A stretch of DNA of 64,000 nt from Microbacterium sp. LWO13-1.2 (GCF_038397725.1 NZ_CP151634.1:2728001-2792000); one strand, 5' to 3'. Positions 21,080 to 30,577 are shown, counted from the stretch's first letter. Made by a program: numbers and translations. The notes: generated from the sequence alone by a model not told the origin.

Positions 21080-22077
21080 CGACCAAGGAATTGAGCCGCA
21101 GAACAGCGGTGGACGTGCTGGGCGGTGAGCCCGATGATGCGACGCTGCGGCGGTTCCTGCACGGGCTCCCCGGAGTGGATGCGGTAGGTCTCGAGCAGCG
21201 AGCTGCTGGACTCGGCACCCGTTCGATCAAGACGACTTCGAAGGCATGGGCGCTGGACACGATCATCAAACTGATCGACCTGACCACGCTGGAGGGATCG
21301 GACACGCCTGGCAAGGTGCGCTCGCTCGTCGCCAAGGCGAAGAACCCGGATGCCGCCGATCCGTCGTGCCCGAAGGTCGCGGCCGTCTGCGTATACGGCG
21401 ACATGGTCGGCGACGCGGTCGCCGCCCTCGGCGGCATGCACGGCGACCCGGACGACGGACTGATCTCGGTCGCCGCGGTCGCCACCGCGTTCCCGAGCGG
21501 ACGCTCCTCCCTCGAGATCAAACTCGCGGACACGGCGGATGCAGTCGCCGCGGGTGCCGACGAGATCGACATGGTGATCGATCGCGGTGCGTTCCTCTCC
21601 GGGCGGTACGGCCTCGTGTTCGACCAGATCGCCCGGGTGAAGGAAGCCTGCCGTCGCGAGGACGGCAGCTACGCCTCGCTGAAGGTCATCCTGGAAACGG
21701 GTGAGCTCAACACCTACGACAACATCAAGCGGGCCTCGTGGCTCGGCATCCTGGCCGGGGGCGACTTCATCAAGACGTCGACGGGCAAGGTGCAGCCTGC
21801 CGCGACCCTGCCGACCACTCTGCTCATCCTGGAGACCGTCCGCGACTGGCACCAGGCGACCGGCGAGAAGATCGGGGTGAAGCCCGCTGGCGGCATCCGG
21901 TCGTCGAAGGATGCGATCAAGTACCTCGTCACCGTCGCAGAGACCGTTGGCGAGGAATGGTTGCAGCCGCACCTGTTCCGTTTCGGGGCCTCCAGCCTGC
22001 TGAACGACGTTCTCCTGCAGCGCCAGAAGCTCACCACCGGCCACTACTCGGGCCCCGACTACGTCACGATCGACTAG
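21076..22077 (+). CDS. deoC: Deoxyribose-phosphate aldolase
   Basis: This enzyme cleaves 2-deoxyribose-5-phosphate to acetaldehyde and glyceraldehyde-3-phosphate. At 333 residues it is longer than the 220-260 of well-known DeoC proteins; the extra 60-70 residues are mostly N-terminal. The Schiff-base lysine is Lys233 in DFIKTSTGK, and Lys269 (GVKPAGGI) is the second active-site lysine; LKVILETGEL and EIDMVIDRG are also present. GTG 21076 overlaps the regulator stop. It is followed by two aldehyde dehydrogenase genes that could deal with the acetaldehyde. Confidence 0.95.
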   Translation: MTTKELSRRTAVDVLGGEPDDATLRRFLHGLPGVDAVGLEQRAAGLGTRSIKTTSKAWALDTIIKLIDLTTLEGSDTPGKVRSLVAKAKNPDAADPSCPKVAAVCVYGDMVGDAVAALGGMHGDPDDGLISVAAVATAFPSGRSSLEIKLADTADAVAAGADEIDMVIDRGAFLSGRYGLVFDQIARVKEACRREDGSYASLKVILETGELNTYDNIKRASWLGILAGGDFIKTSTGKVQPAATLPTTLLILETVRDWHQATGEKIGVKPAGGIRSSKDAIKYLVTVAETVGEEWLQPHLFRFGASSLLNDVLLQRQKLTTGHYSGPDYVTID

Positions 22078-22087
22078 GACAACGCAT

Positions 22088-23530
22088 ATGTCATTCCTGG
22101 AATACGCTCCCGCGCCGGAATCGAAGGCGCTCCTGAACCTCAAGGACAGCTACGGTCTGTTCATCGACGGCGAGTTCGTCGACGGATCGGGCGCCAGCTT
22201 CTCCACCATCTCGCCGGCCGATGAGTCGCGCATCGCCGAGATCGCATCGGCGAGCGATGACGACGTCGACCGTGCCGTCGCCGCAGCGCGACGCGCCTAC
22301 GAGAAGACCTGGTCGAAGATGAGTGGTCGCGATCGGGGCAAGTACCTGTTCCGCATCGCCCGTCTCGTGCAGGAGCGCGCGCGTGAACTCGCCGTCGCGG
22401 AAAGCCTCGACAACGGCAAGCCGATCAAGGAGAGTCGCGACGTCGACGTGCCGCTCGTCGCCGCCTGGTTCTTCTACTACGCGGGCTGGGCCGACAAGCT
22501 CGATCACGCCGGCCTCGGCGCGAATCCGCGCTCGCTGGGCGTAGCCGGCCAGATCATCCCGTGGAACTTCCCGCTGCTGATGCTCGCGTGGAAGCTAGCT
22601 CCGGCCCTCGCTGCCGGCAACACCGTGGTGCTGAAGCCGGCGGAGACCACGCCGCTGACCGCACTCATCTTCGCCGAGATCCTGCAGCAGGCCGACCTCC
22701 CGGCCGGTGTGGTGAACATCATCACCGGTGCCGGCTCGACCGGAGCATCCCTCGTCCGGCATCCAGATGTCGACAAGGTGGCCTTCACCGGCTCCACCGG
22801 CGTCGGCCGTGACATCGCTCGCGCCGTCGCCGGTACGATGAAGAAGGTCACCCTGGAACTCGGCGGCAAGGCTGCGAACATCGTCTTCGACGACGCCCCC
22901 ATCGACCAGGCCGTCGAGGGCATCGTCAACGGCATCTTCTTCAATCAGGGACACGTCTGCTGCGCCGGCAGCCGCCTGCTCGTGCAGGAGTCGATCCACG
23001 ACGAGGTCATCGACCGGCTGAAGAACCGGCTTTCCACTCTGCGTCTCGGCGACCCCCTGGACAAGAACACCGACATCGGTGCGATCAACTCGGCCGCCCA
23101 GCTCGCCCGCATCCGCGAACTCAGCGACATCGGCGAGGCCGAAGGCGCCGAGCGGTGGACCGCCGACTGCGTCATTCCAGAGAAGGGGTTCTGGTTCGCG
23201 CCGACGATCTTCACCGGAGTCGAGGCCTCGCACCGCATCGCACGCGACGAGGTGTTCGGGCCGGTGCTGTCGGTGCTCACCTTCCGCACGCCGGCCGAGG
23301 CCATCGCGAAGGCGAACAACACGCCGTACGGCCTCTCCGCCGGGATCTGGTCCGACAAGGGCTCCCGTATCCTTGCCGTCGCCGACCGGCTGCGCGCTGG
23401 TGTCATCTGGGCGAACACGTTCAACCGTTTCGATCCGTCGAGCCCGTTCGGCGGCTACAAGGAGTCCGGTTACGGCCGCGAAGGCGGACGTCAGGGACTC
23501 ACCGCCTACCTGAAGGGGGCTGCAGCATGA
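22088..23530 (+). CDS. Aldehyde dehydrogenase, full catalytic subunit
   Basis: This NAD(P)-dependent enzyme oxidises an aldehyde to a carboxylate. The 480-residue protein has the general-base Glu257 in TLELGGK and catalytic Cys291 in NQGHVCCAGSR, plus the cofactor loop FTGSTGVGRDI and PWNFPLLMLAWKLAPALAAGN. Its position after deoC suggests acetaldehyde as substrate. The next gene encodes a truncated ALDH-like domain overlapping by four bases. The pair together resembles ALDH16, in which a catalytic ALDH domain is fused to a vestigial second one. Confidence 0.93.
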   Translation: MSFLEYAPAPESKALLNLKDSYGLFIDGEFVDGSGASFSTISPADESRIAEIASASDDDVDRAVAAARRAYEKTWSKMSGRDRGKYLFRIARLVQERARELAVAESLDNGKPIKESRDVDVPLVAAWFFYYAGWADKLDHAGLGANPRSLGVAGQIIPWNFPLLMLAWKLAPALAAGNTVVLKPAETTPLTALIFAEILQQADLPAGVVNIITGAGSTGASLVRHPDVDKVAFTGSTGVGRDIARAVAGTMKKVTLELGGKAANIVFDDAPIDQAVEGIVNGIFFNQGHVCCAGSRLLVQESIHDEVIDRLKNRLSTLRLGDPLDKNTDIGAINSAAQLARIRELSDIGEAEGAERWTADCVIPEKGFWFAPTIFTGVEASHRIARDEVFGPVLSVLTFRTPAEAIAKANNTPYGLSAGIWSDKGSRILAVADRLRAGVIWANTFNRFDPSSPFGGYKESGYGREGGRQGLTAYLKGAAA

Positions 23531-24378
23531 GCAAGCGACTGACCGTGCCGAAGACGTACAAGCTCGCCATCGGCGGCGCTTTCCCTCGAAGCGAATCGGG
23601 ACGCACCTACGAGGTGCTCTCGGCGAAGGGCGCGTTCCTCGCGAATGCCGCGCAGGGTTCGCGCAAGGATGCTCGGGATGCCGTCGTCGCCGCCCGCGCC
23701 GCCGTGAAGGGGTGGTCCGGGGCGACCGCGTACAACCGTGGGCAGGTGCTGTACCGCGTCGCCGAAGTGCTCGAGGGGCGTCGTGCGCAGTTCGTCGACG
23801 AGATCGTGGCGCAGGAGGGCATCTCTGCGGCTGCCGCCGGAGCGCAGGTCGACGAAGCGATCGACCTCTGGGTCTGGTACGCCGGCTGGTGCGACAAGTA
23901 CGCCCAGATCGCAGGCAACGCCAACCCGGTCGCCGGTCCGTACTTCAACATCTCGGTGCCGGAGCCGACCGGTGTGGTCGCGATCGTCGCACCGCAGGAT
24001 TCCGCCCTGCTCGGTTTCGTCTCGGTCGTCGCCCCGGCGCTGGTCGCAGGCAACTCCATCGTCGTGATCGCGAGCGAACGGTTCCCGCTGTCGGCGATCA
24101 GCCTCGCGGAGGTGCTGGCGACGAGTGACGTCCCAGGGGGAGTGGTCAACGTCCTCACCGGGTCGCCCGCGGAGATGGCCCCGTGGCTGGCCTCGCATCA
24201 GGACGTCAACGCCCTCGACCTCGCCGGAGCGGGGGACCTCGAGTGGGTCGACCTGCAGATCGCCGCGGCCGACACGCTGAAGCGCGTGATCGCGCCGGGC
24301 GAGGTCATCGCCTCACCGGAGCGGATCTCGGCTTTCACTGAGATCAAGACGGTGTGGCACACGAAGTCGATGGTGTGA
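23527..24378 (+). CDS. Catalytically truncated aldehyde dehydrogenase-like protein
   Basis: The 283-residue protein covers the N-terminal NAD-domain part of an ALDH: the family start YKLAIGGAFPRSESGRTYEV, the segment VPEPTGVVAIVAPQDSALLG and LVAGNSIVVIASERFPLSAI. It then ends without the LELGG glutamate or any catalytic cysteine. There is no frameshift or nearby remnant, and the frame is intact with normal codon use, so it is not a recent pseudogene. ATG 23527 overlaps the stop of the active enzyme (ATGA). It is probably a structural partner of the preceding enzyme, comparable to the vestigial half of ALDH16. A terminator follows. Confidence 0.8.
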   Translation: MSKRLTVPKTYKLAIGGAFPRSESGRTYEVLSAKGAFLANAAQGSRKDARDAVVAARAAVKGWSGATAYNRGQVLYRVAEVLEGRRAQFVDEIVAQEGISAAAAGAQVDEAIDLWVWYAGWCDKYAQIAGNANPVAGPYFNISVPEPTGVVAIVAPQDSALLGFVSVVAPALVAGNSIVVIASERFPLSAISLAEVLATSDVPGGVVNVLTGSPAEMAPWLASHQDVNALDLAGAGDLEWVDLQIAAADTLKRVIAPGEVIASPERISAFTEIKTVWHTKSMV

Positions 24379-24384
24379 TCGGCG

Positions 24385-24419
24385 TGAGCCCGGGATTCGG
24401 CGGATCGAACCCGGGCTCA
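24385..24419. terminator. Terminator between the deoC operon and the sigma factor gene
   Basis: TGAGCCCGGG / CCCGGGCTCA is a perfect 10-bp stem in the 72-bp convergent gap. It lacks a T tract, so strength is uncertain. Confidence 0.6.
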
Positions 24420-24450
24420 GGTGTCGCTCAAGAAATGTGTAGGCACTACT

Positions 24451-25044
24451 TCATCGCGCGCCGGTGGCTGGACTCGGTTGCGAACGGGCCCCAGCGGCTT
24501 CATCGTGGAGCGGATGCTCGCTCAGGTCCCGTTTGAGTCGCTGAAGAGCGCGTGCGTATCTTGTGCGTGCAGTCGAATCATTGATCGAAAGGAGCCGTGC
24601 TGCCTCGGCGATGCTGAATCCATCCCAGTGGATCAGCATCACGAGTTCCCGTGATCGCTTGTTGAGCGCCTTGATTGCGTTTCTGGCTGTCTCCGCGCGC
24701 ATGTTCGCCTCAACGACCGAATCTGCCGCGTTGTCGTGCAGTGGAGAGACGCGGAGGTGATCTCGTAGCTCGTCGGCGAGGGCGAGGCGTTTGGCAGCAC
24801 TCCTATAGTGTTCGCGGAGAACGTTGCGCGCAATCCCGAAGCACCACATCCGTGCGTCCGTGTCGCTCGATGGGACCTTCGTGCCGCTCTCCCAGAGCGC
24901 CAGCAGGACCAGTCCGAGAAGGTCTGCGGCATCTTCGGGTAAGTTGACCCGTCGTCTGAAGTAGCGGAGAAGGCCGTCAGCGTTCTCATCCACGACGATC
25001 GCGATCCAGTCGTGAAGTTCCTGGGGAACGGGAGCACGGACCAT
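24451..25044 (-). CDS. ECF-type RNA polymerase sigma factor
   Basis: This 197-residue protein looks like a group 4 sigma factor. Region 2 is RYFRRRVNLPEDAADLLGLVL and CFGIARNVLREHY; region 4 is LNKRSRELVMLIHWDGFSIAEAARLLSINDSTARTRYARALQRL with a clear helix-turn-helix. The basic C-terminal tail (AAGARSQPSPATGAR) is unusual. It is cotranscribed with, and starts one base inside, the membrane protein gene upstream (TGATG). Codon choice seems less strictly G/C-ended than in neighbouring genes, which hints at acquisition. Regulon and signal are unknown. Confidence 0.85.
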   Translation of the reverse strand: MVRAPVPQELHDWIAIVVDENADGLLRYFRRRVNLPEDAADLLGLVLLALWESGTKVPSSDTDARMWCFGIARNVLREHYRSAAKRLALADELRDHLRVSPLHDNAADSVVEANMRAETARNAIKALNKRSRELVMLIHWDGFSIAEAARLLSINDSTARTRYARALQRLKRDLSEHPLHDEAAGARSQPSPATGAR

Positions 25045-25655
25045 CAGCGCAGCTGTCCCGTGCAGTCCATGGTTCCGCCCACTTGTTGACCTTCTGCCCG
25101 CAGCTCAGCGGGAATCTCTCCATAGAGGACACCCCCTATTGCGAGGTTGAAGGAGTGCCTGTCGCGGAGTTCCTGCGTGTCGGTCTCCCAGACGTCGTTG
25201 GGGCCGGGGGCGAACGGGTTCGCGATCGCTTCCTCGTACACACGCTGACCGATTCCGGTCCAGTCGTGGTTCTGGGCGAACTCCGCGAGCCGCTCGTCGG
25301 CGGCGCTTCGAGTGGCCGGGTCACCGAAGTAGATGCCGTAACGGCAGCTCACGTCGACGCCGGTGTCCGTCGTGTAGAGGATCGGGATCTCCACATCCAT
25401 CTCGACCGGCGTACCGTTCACCGCGATGCCGAGTGGAATCATCACCGCGGCTCCGGTCAGAGCTATGGCTCCGGCGATGCCGAGGGGAATCATCGTGCGG
25501 CGGCGCTTCCACCAGGGCGCGCGGGTTAGGGTTCCCGCGATTGATGCTTCCCGAGTGTCGACGGTCATTCGACGCACGAGATCGTGGAGTCTCGCGTCCT
25601 CGCCCGCAGCGACGGGGTCGGCGGATGCGAGATCCGACCGCAGCAGTTCGTTCAT
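25044..25655 (-). CDS. Single-pass membrane protein paired with the sigma factor (possible anti-sigma or sensor)
   Basis: The 203-residue protein has about 65 cytoplasmic residues (NELLRSDLASADPVAAGEDA...), the basic stretch APWWKRRRTM, one membrane helix (IPLGIAGAIALTGAAVMIPL, about residues 72-91) and an outside domain with two cysteines (VSCRYG and MDCTGQ) that could pair. It has no HxxxCxxC zinc anti-sigma motif. ATG 25655 is favoured over 25658 because AAGGAG is five bases upstream. Unusually, it precedes the sigma gene in the operon. A role in holding or sensing for that sigma factor is inferred from position only. Confidence 0.65.
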   Translation of the reverse strand: MNELLRSDLASADPVAAGEDARLHDLVRRMTVDTREASIAGTLTRAPWWKRRRTMIPLGIAGAIALTGAAVMIPLGIAVNGTPVEMDVEIPILYTTDTGVDVSCRYGIYFGDPATRSAADERLAEFAQNHDWTGIGQRVYEEAIANPFAPGPNDVWETDTQELRDRHSFNLAIGGVLYGEIPAELRAEGQQVGGTMDCTGQLR

Positions 25656-25856
25656 CATGGCTCCTTCGTCATCATCCCTCAGACAGGACATGACAGAAGC
25701 GAGCCAAACCGTCTCAATCCGCGATCCAACTAAATGATCGGGTGTGAAGTTCGATCTCACGAGGAGCAAGGTGTGATCAGAGCCTGACCCGGCGTGGGTC
25801 GTTCGCCATCGGCGAGCGGCCCCGCGCCAATGCGGCCCAGTGTCCCTTGCAGCGGT

Positions 25857-25862
25857 TAGGCT
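25857..25862 (+). promoter_or_regulatory. Possible clpX -10 element
   Basis: TAGGCT in the 245-bp divergent gap gives a leader of about 32 bases with the site CTAGGAGG before ATG 25901. I recognised nothing else in the gap, including no clear sigma-factor-specific promoter for the divergent operon. Confidence 0.4.
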
Positions 25863-25900
25863 CAGATGACGATCTCTGGATCCCCCCTAGGAGGACGCGC

Positions 25901-27169
25901 ATGGCCCGTATCGGTGAAAGCGCTGACCTGTTCAAGTGCTCGTTCTGCGGAAAGAGCCAGAAGCAGGTGCAGCAGCTCATCGCTGGCCCCGGTGTGTACA
26001 TCTGCGACGAGTGCGTCGAGCTGTGCAACGAGATCATCGAGGAGCGGATGGCGGAATCCTCCGCCGAGGGCACAGCCGAGTTCGATCTGCCCAAGCCGCG
26101 TGAGATCTTCGCGTTCCTCGAGGAATATGTCGTCGGCCAGGAGCCGGCGAAGCGCGCACTCGCGGTAGCGGTCTACAACCACTACAAGCGCGTCCGCGCG
26201 CACGGCACTCTGCAGACGGCCGAGCAGAAGGCCGAAGAGGTCGAGATCGCGAAGAGCAACATCCTGCTGATCGGACCGACGGGCTGTGGCAAGACGTACC
26301 TCGCGCAGACACTCGCGAAGCGGCTGAACGTGCCGTTCGCCGTCGCCGACGCCACCGCCCTCACCGAAGCGGGATACGTCGGCGAAGACGTCGAGAACAT
26401 CCTGCTCAAGCTGATCCAGGCCGCCGACTACGACGTCAAGCGCGCTGAGCAGGGCATCATCTACATCGACGAGGTCGACAAGATCGCCCGTAAAGCGGAG
26501 AACCCGTCGATCACGCGTGACGTGTCCGGCGAGGGTGTGCAGCAGGCGCTGCTGAAGATCATCGAGGGCACGGTCGCCTCGGTTCCGCCGCAGGGCGGAC
26601 GCAAGCACCCGCACCAGGAGTTCCTGCAGATCGACACGACCAACGTGCTGTTCATCGTCGCCGGCGCCTTCGCCGGGCTCGAGGACATCGTGTCGGCTCG
26701 CGTCGGCAAGCACGGCATCGGCTTCGGTGCCCCGCTGCACGACAAGACCAAGGATCTCGACCTCTTCAGTGAGGTGCTGCCGGAGGATCTGCACAAGTTC
26801 GGGCTCATCCCCGAGTTCATCGGCCGCCTGCCCGTCGTCACGAACGTGTCGCCGCTGGATCAGGACGCGCTGATGGAGATCCTCACCGGTCCGCGGAACG
26901 CCCTGGTGAAGCAGTATCAGCGCATGTTCGAGTTGGACGGCGTGCAGCTCGAGTTCGATGAGGAGGCGCTGCGCTCGATCGCCGATCTCGCCGTCGATCG
27001 CAAGACCGGTGCCCGCGGTCTCCGCGCGATCCTCGAAGACGTCCTCGGACCGATCATGTTCGAGATCCCGTCGGCTGATGACGTCGCCAAGGTGATCGTC
27101 ACGAAGGCCGCCGTCGACGAGGGCGCACCGCCGACGATCATCATGGAGCGTAAGCGCAAGAGCGCGTGA
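25901..27169 (+). CDS. clpX: ATP-dependent Clp protease ATP-binding subunit ClpX
   Basis: This AAA+ unfoldase feeds substrates to ClpP. The 422-residue protein has an N-terminal zinc-binding domain with Cys13, Cys16, Cys35 and Cys38 (CSFC...CDEC), Walker A GPTGCGKT at 125-132, Walker [10 protein letters not shown], and the ClpP-docking IGF-type loop region (HGIGFG). ATG 25901 has AGGAGG at good distance; the longer frame upstream runs through the promoter. The stop overlaps the peptidase E-like gene (GTGA). Confidence 0.97.
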   Translation: MARIGESADLFKCSFCGKSQKQVQQLIAGPGVYICDECVELCNEIIEERMAESSAEGTAEFDLPKPREIFAFLEEYVVGQEPAKRALAVAVYNHYKRVRAHGTLQTAEQKAEEVEIAKSNILLIGPTGCGKTYLAQTLAKRLNVPFAVADATALTEAGYVGEDVENILLKLIQAADYDVKRAEQGIIYIDEVDKIARKAENPSITRDVSGEGVQQALLKIIEGTVASVPPQGGRKHPHQEFLQIDTTNVLFIVAGAFAGLEDIVSARVGKHGIGFGAPLHDKTKDLDLFSEVLPEDLHKFGLIPEFIGRLPVVTNVSPLDQDALMEILTGPRNALVKQYQRMFELDGVQLEFDEEALRSIADLAVDRKTGARGLRAILEDVLGPIMFEIPSADDVAKVIVTKAAVDEGAPPTIIMERKRKSA

Positions 27170-27879
27170 ACGGAACCGTCGTCGCCCTCGGAGGCGGCGG
27201 GTTCTCGATGTCAGACGACGGCACATCGCTGATCGACGACTATCTTCTGGAGCTGACCGGCGCGGCGAAACCCCGTGTCTGCTTCGTGCCGACGGCCAGC
27301 GGAGACTCCGACTCGTACAGTAGGCGTTTCGAGGCCGCTTTCGCGGGACGCGCCGAGACATCCGTGCTTTCGTTGTTCTGCCAGGATCCATGGGGTTACA
27401 CCGATCCCCGGATGCTGCTCGACCAGGATCTGGTCTACGTCGGCGGCGGTTCGACAGCGAACCTCCTCGCGCTGTGGCGCCTGCACGGGCTGACGGAGAT
27501 CCTGCGTGAGGCGGCGAGCAACGGCACGGTGCTCGCGGGAATCAGCGCAGGAATGAACTGCTGGTTCGAGGCGTCGTCGACGGACTCATTCGGTCCGCTC
27601 GCCCCGCTGGCGGACGGTCTCGGATTCGTGAAGGGCAGCGCCTGCCCGCATTACCTCGGCGAGCCCGATCGGCGGGAGAAGTATCTGAGCTGGGTCGCGA
27701 CGGGCGCGCTGCCCGACGGCTACGCGGTCGACGACTATGCCGCGATCGTCATGCGCGACGGGTCGCTGCACGAGGCGATCGCGGAGCGTCCCGGCCAGCC
27801 GGTGTTCCGTGTCGAACGTGCCGGTGACGAGGCGATCGAGCACGCCATTCCAGTGCGGGTGCTCCAGAACCCTTCCTGA
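27166..27879 (+). CDS. Peptidase E-like protein (family S51)
   Basis: This 237-residue protein has the alpha/beta fold of peptidase E (aspartyl dipeptidase) and cyanophycinase. The nucleophile is Ser127 in [12 protein letters not shown], with [12 protein letters not shown] upstream and [14 protein letters not shown] downstream supplying the likely histidine. S51 enzymes cut dipeptides with N-terminal aspartate; the exact substrate here is not proven. GTG 27166 overlaps the clpX stop by four bases, so it is translated with clpX. Confidence 0.88.
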   Translation: MNGTVVALGGGGFSMSDDGTSLIDDYLLELTGAAKPRVCFVPTASGDSDSYSRRFEAAFAGRAETSVLSLFCQDPWGYTDPRMLLDQDLVYVGGGSTANLLALWRLHGLTEILREAASNGTVLAGISAGMNCWFEASSTDSFGPLAPLADGLGFVKGSACPHYLGEPDRREKYLSWVATGALPDGYAVDDYAAIVMRDGSLHEAIAERPGQPVFRVERAGDEAIEHAIPVRVLQNPS

Positions 27880-27905
27880 CCCGCCCATTCTGATTCCGGG
27901 CTCGA

Positions 27906-28517
27906 TTATCTGTCCACGCGCAACTCGGCGATGAGGATGGCCGTGTCTGCTTCTCGCCATTCCGAGTGCCGGATGACCGCGAAACCTTGTGACGCGAACG
28001 TCGCGCGCAGTGTCTCAACCGAGTCGAACGAATCGTGGTCCACGGGAACCGACCGGTACTTCACAGGACCCGGTTGACGGCCATCGCGCAGAAACGTCGC
28101 CGTCACGACCCGGCCACCTGGCCGCAGCATCCGCCGCCACTCCGCCACGGCACGAACAGAATCGGGGATGAGGTGCAAGGCCGTCACGCAGGTGATCAGG
28201 TCGACGGAGGAGTCGGGGAGTGGGACAACCGCAGCATCCGCCTCAATCCACGTGGCACGTGGCAGCGCATCGCGGGCGACAGTCAGCATCCCCGGAGAGA
28301 TGTCCGTGCCGACCATTTCGAGTCCGGCCGCTCTGTCGTGGAGTGCGCGGAGGACGAGACCGGTGCCGGTCGCGACGTCGAGGACATCATGAACGCGACC
28401 CAGCTCCACGAAGTCCGCGACCGCGTTCGCCAGCTCGCGATGCATCACGCTTTCGTCGTATACGGGTGCACGTCCGTCGAACACGTCGCGGATCGCTGCG
28501 AGCGCGTCGTCGGTCAC
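27906..28517 (-). CDS. Class I SAM-dependent methyltransferase
   Basis: A 203-residue protein of the UbiE/Methyltransf_11 type. Motif I is VLDVATGTGLVL (about residues 45-56), followed by GTDISPGMLTVAR, the acidic strand WIEADAAVVPLPDSSVDLITC and LRPGGRVVTATF. Substrate is unknown. GTG 28517 overlaps the stop of the M3 peptidase gene by four bases (GTGA), so it is the second gene of that operon. It converges with the peptidase E gene across 26 bp with no evident hairpin. Confidence 0.88.
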   Translation of the reverse strand: MTDDALAAIRDVFDGRAPVYDESVMHRELANAVADFVELGRVHDVLDVATGTGLVLRALHDRAAGLEMVGTDISPGMLTVARDALPRATWIEADAAVVPLPDSSVDLITCVTALHLIPDSVRAVAEWRRMLRPGGRVVTATFLRDGRQPGPVKYRSVPVDHDSFDSVETLRATFASQGFAVIRHSEWREADTAILIAELRVDR

Positions 28518-30565
28518 GCGTCCAGGCCGCGCCGCTTCAGCAGCGGAGCGATCTCGGCATCGCGGCCACGGAAGTCACGGTAGGCCGCAAGCGGATCCAT
28601 CGAGCCGCCGACGCCGAGCAGGCGCTGACGGAACCGGTCGCCGTTCTCCCGAGTCAGGCCCCCGTTCGAGCGGAACCATTCCACAGTGTCGGCGTCGAGC
28701 ACCTCGCTCCAGATGTAGGAGTAATAGCCCGCGCTGTAGCCGCCGGAGAAGACGTGCGCGAAGTACGTCGACGAATAGCGCGTGGGGACGACGGGGTTGT
28801 CCAACCCGATGTCCGCGAGCGCGGTGGCCTCGAATGACGCGACATCGACGGCTCCGTCCGATGGCCCGACCCGGTGCCAGGCCTGATCGAGCCACGCTGC
28901 CGCGAGGTATTCGCTTGTTGCATGCCCCTGGTTGAACGTCTCGGTCGCACGCAGGCGGTCCACGATGGCAGGATCGAGCGGCTCGCCGGTCTCGTAATGC
29001 TTCGCATAGTTGTCGAGCACCTCCGGCCAGAGGATCCACATCTCGTTGACCTGGCTGGGGAACTCGACGAAGTCCCGGAAGACGTTCGTTCCGGCGAAGT
29101 GCGGGTACGTCACGGTCGCGAACAGGCCGTGCAGCGCGTGCCCGAACTCGTGGAAGAGCGTCGTCACCTCGTCGAGCGTGAGCAGCGTCGGCTCGCCGTC
29201 ACCGGGGAGCGGCACATTGAGATTGTTGACCACAACCGCGGCGGTCCCTCTTAGACGGGACTGGCTCACGATCGGGTTCATCCACGCGCCGCCGCGCTTG
29301 GAATCCCGGGTGTAGAGGTCGAGGACGTACAGGCCCAGGGGGCTGTCGTCTTCGTTGTGCACCTCGAAGACGCGCGCGCCGGGGTGGTAGGCGGCGAGGT
29401 CACCGCGCTCGGTGAACCGCACGCCGTACAACTGGGTAGCGGCGTAGAAGACGCCCTCCTGCAGCACCCGCTCCGCCTCGAACCACGGTCGGAGCGCGCC
29501 GGTGTCGATGTCGAATCGAGCGGTCCGGACACGCTCGGTGAAGTACGCCCAATCGTGGGCTGCGACCGTGAACGGCTCCGCTTCGGTCTCATCGACGATG
29601 GACTGCAGCGCGGCTTGTTCAGCCCGGGCATTCCGGGCCGCAGGTGCGGCGAGTTCGCGCAGCATCTGCTCGACAGCCAGCGGATCGCCTGCGGTCTCGT
29701 CGGCCGTGACATACGCCGCATGCGAGTCGTAGCCGAGCAGGGCCGCGCGCTCGGCGCGCAGACCTACGATCTCGCTGAGCACCGGGCGGTTGTCGTGCTC
29801 GTTGTCTCGCGCGCCGCGCGCCTGTGACGCCTCGAGGATGCGCTGACGGGAGCTCCGGTCCCGGAGCTGTGCGAGGTACGGATGCCCCGTGAACAGCGGC
29901 AGCGACACCAGGAAGCGACCGGGAAGCCCGCGTTCCTCGGCGGCGCGGGCAGCCGAGGAAAGCTCGCCGACCGTCAGCCCGTCGAGCTCCGCGGCGGAGT
30001 CGAACACGACCGCGAGATCGTTGGTGTCGGCGAGGAGATTCCGTTCGAAGACGTTGCTGAGCGTCGACAGCTGCTGATTGAGACCGGTCAGACGTGCCTT
30101 CGCGGCATCGTCGAGCGCGGCGCCGGCATGCGTCATCTCGCGGTGGTGACGCTCGACGAGGTAACGCTGTTCGGCGTCGAGTTCCCGCGCGTCCAGCTGC
30201 GCATGCACCTGCTGCACCCGCCAGTACAACTGACTGTTCAGGATGATCGCATCCTGGTGGGCGGCCATCAGCGGTGCGAGCTCCGCATCGATCTCCTGGA
30301 TCTCCTCCGTCGCGTCGGCTGAGCTGACCGTGTAGAAGACGTGCGCCACGCGGTCGAGCAGTTCACCGGCGCGCTCCAGCGCTTCGATCGTGTTCTCGAA
30401 GGTGGGCATGGAACGCACCATCGTGATCCGGTCGATCTCTCGGAGGTGTTCCTCGAACGCGGCGCGGAAGGCAGGAAGGTAGTGCTCGGGCCGGATCGCA
30501 CTGTAGTCAGGGAGACCGTAGGGGAGTACGGATGGCTGCAGCAACGGGTTCGTGGCATCGGTCAT
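28514..30565 (-). CDS. M3 family oligopeptidase (Dcp/PrlC type)
   Basis: This is a cytosolic zinc metallopeptidase that trims short peptides. The 683-residue protein has HEFGH at 472-476 and the downstream zinc glutamate region FVEFPSQVNEMW. The N-terminal sequence NPLLQPSVLPYGLPDYSAIR and the C-terminal SGGYSAGYYSYIWSEVLD fit the Dcp/oligopeptidase A subfamily. No signal peptide is present. A TAGGCT element six bases before ATG points to a leaderless transcript. A methyltransferase gene is coupled downstream. Confidence 0.94.
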   Translation of the reverse strand: MTDATNPLLQPSVLPYGLPDYSAIRPEHYLPAFRAAFEEHLREIDRITMVRSMPTFENTIEALERAGELLDRVAHVFYTVSSADATEEIQEIDAELAPLMAAHQDAIILNSQLYWRVQQVHAQLDARELDAEQRYLVERHHREMTHAGAALDDAAKARLTGLNQQLSTLSNVFERNLLADTNDLAVVFDSAAELDGLTVGELSSAARAAEERGLPGRFLVSLPLFTGHPYLAQLRDRSSRQRILEASQARGARDNEHDNRPVLSEIVGLRAERAALLGYDSHAAYVTADETAGDPLAVEQMLRELAAPAARNARAEQAALQSIVDETEAEPFTVAAHDWAYFTERVRTARFDIDTGALRPWFEAERVLQEGVFYAATQLYGVRFTERGDLAAYHPGARVFEVHNEDDSPLGLYVLDLYTRDSKRGGAWMNPIVSQSRLRGTAAVVVNNLNVPLPGDGEPTLLTLDEVTTLFHEFGHALHGLFATVTYPHFAGTNVFRDFVEFPSQVNEMWILWPEVLDNYAKHYETGEPLDPAIVDRLRATETFNQGHATSEYLAAAWLDQAWHRVGPSDGAVDVASFEATALADIGLDNPVVPTRYSSTYFAHVFSGGYSAGYYSYIWSEVLDADTVEWFRSNGGLTRENGDRFRQRLLGVGGSMDPLAAYRDFRGRDAEIAPLLKRRGLDA

Positions 30566-30571
30566 CCTTCG

Positions 30572-30577
30572 AGCCTA
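30572..30577 (-). promoter_or_regulatory. -10 element of the M3 peptidase gene, leaderless geometry
   Basis: TAGGCT, then CGAAGG, then ATG at 30565 on the minus strand; the six-base spacing matches uvrA and uvrB. Confidence 0.5.

Noticed and set aside
23527..24378. Treating the short aldehyde dehydrogenase as a pseudogene
   Set aside because: The frame is intact, codon use is normal, translation is coupled to the active enzyme, and no remnant of the missing C-terminal half follows.
25862..27391. A 509-codon minus-strand frame opposite clpX
   Set aside because: Shadow frame; clpX on plus has all family motifs.
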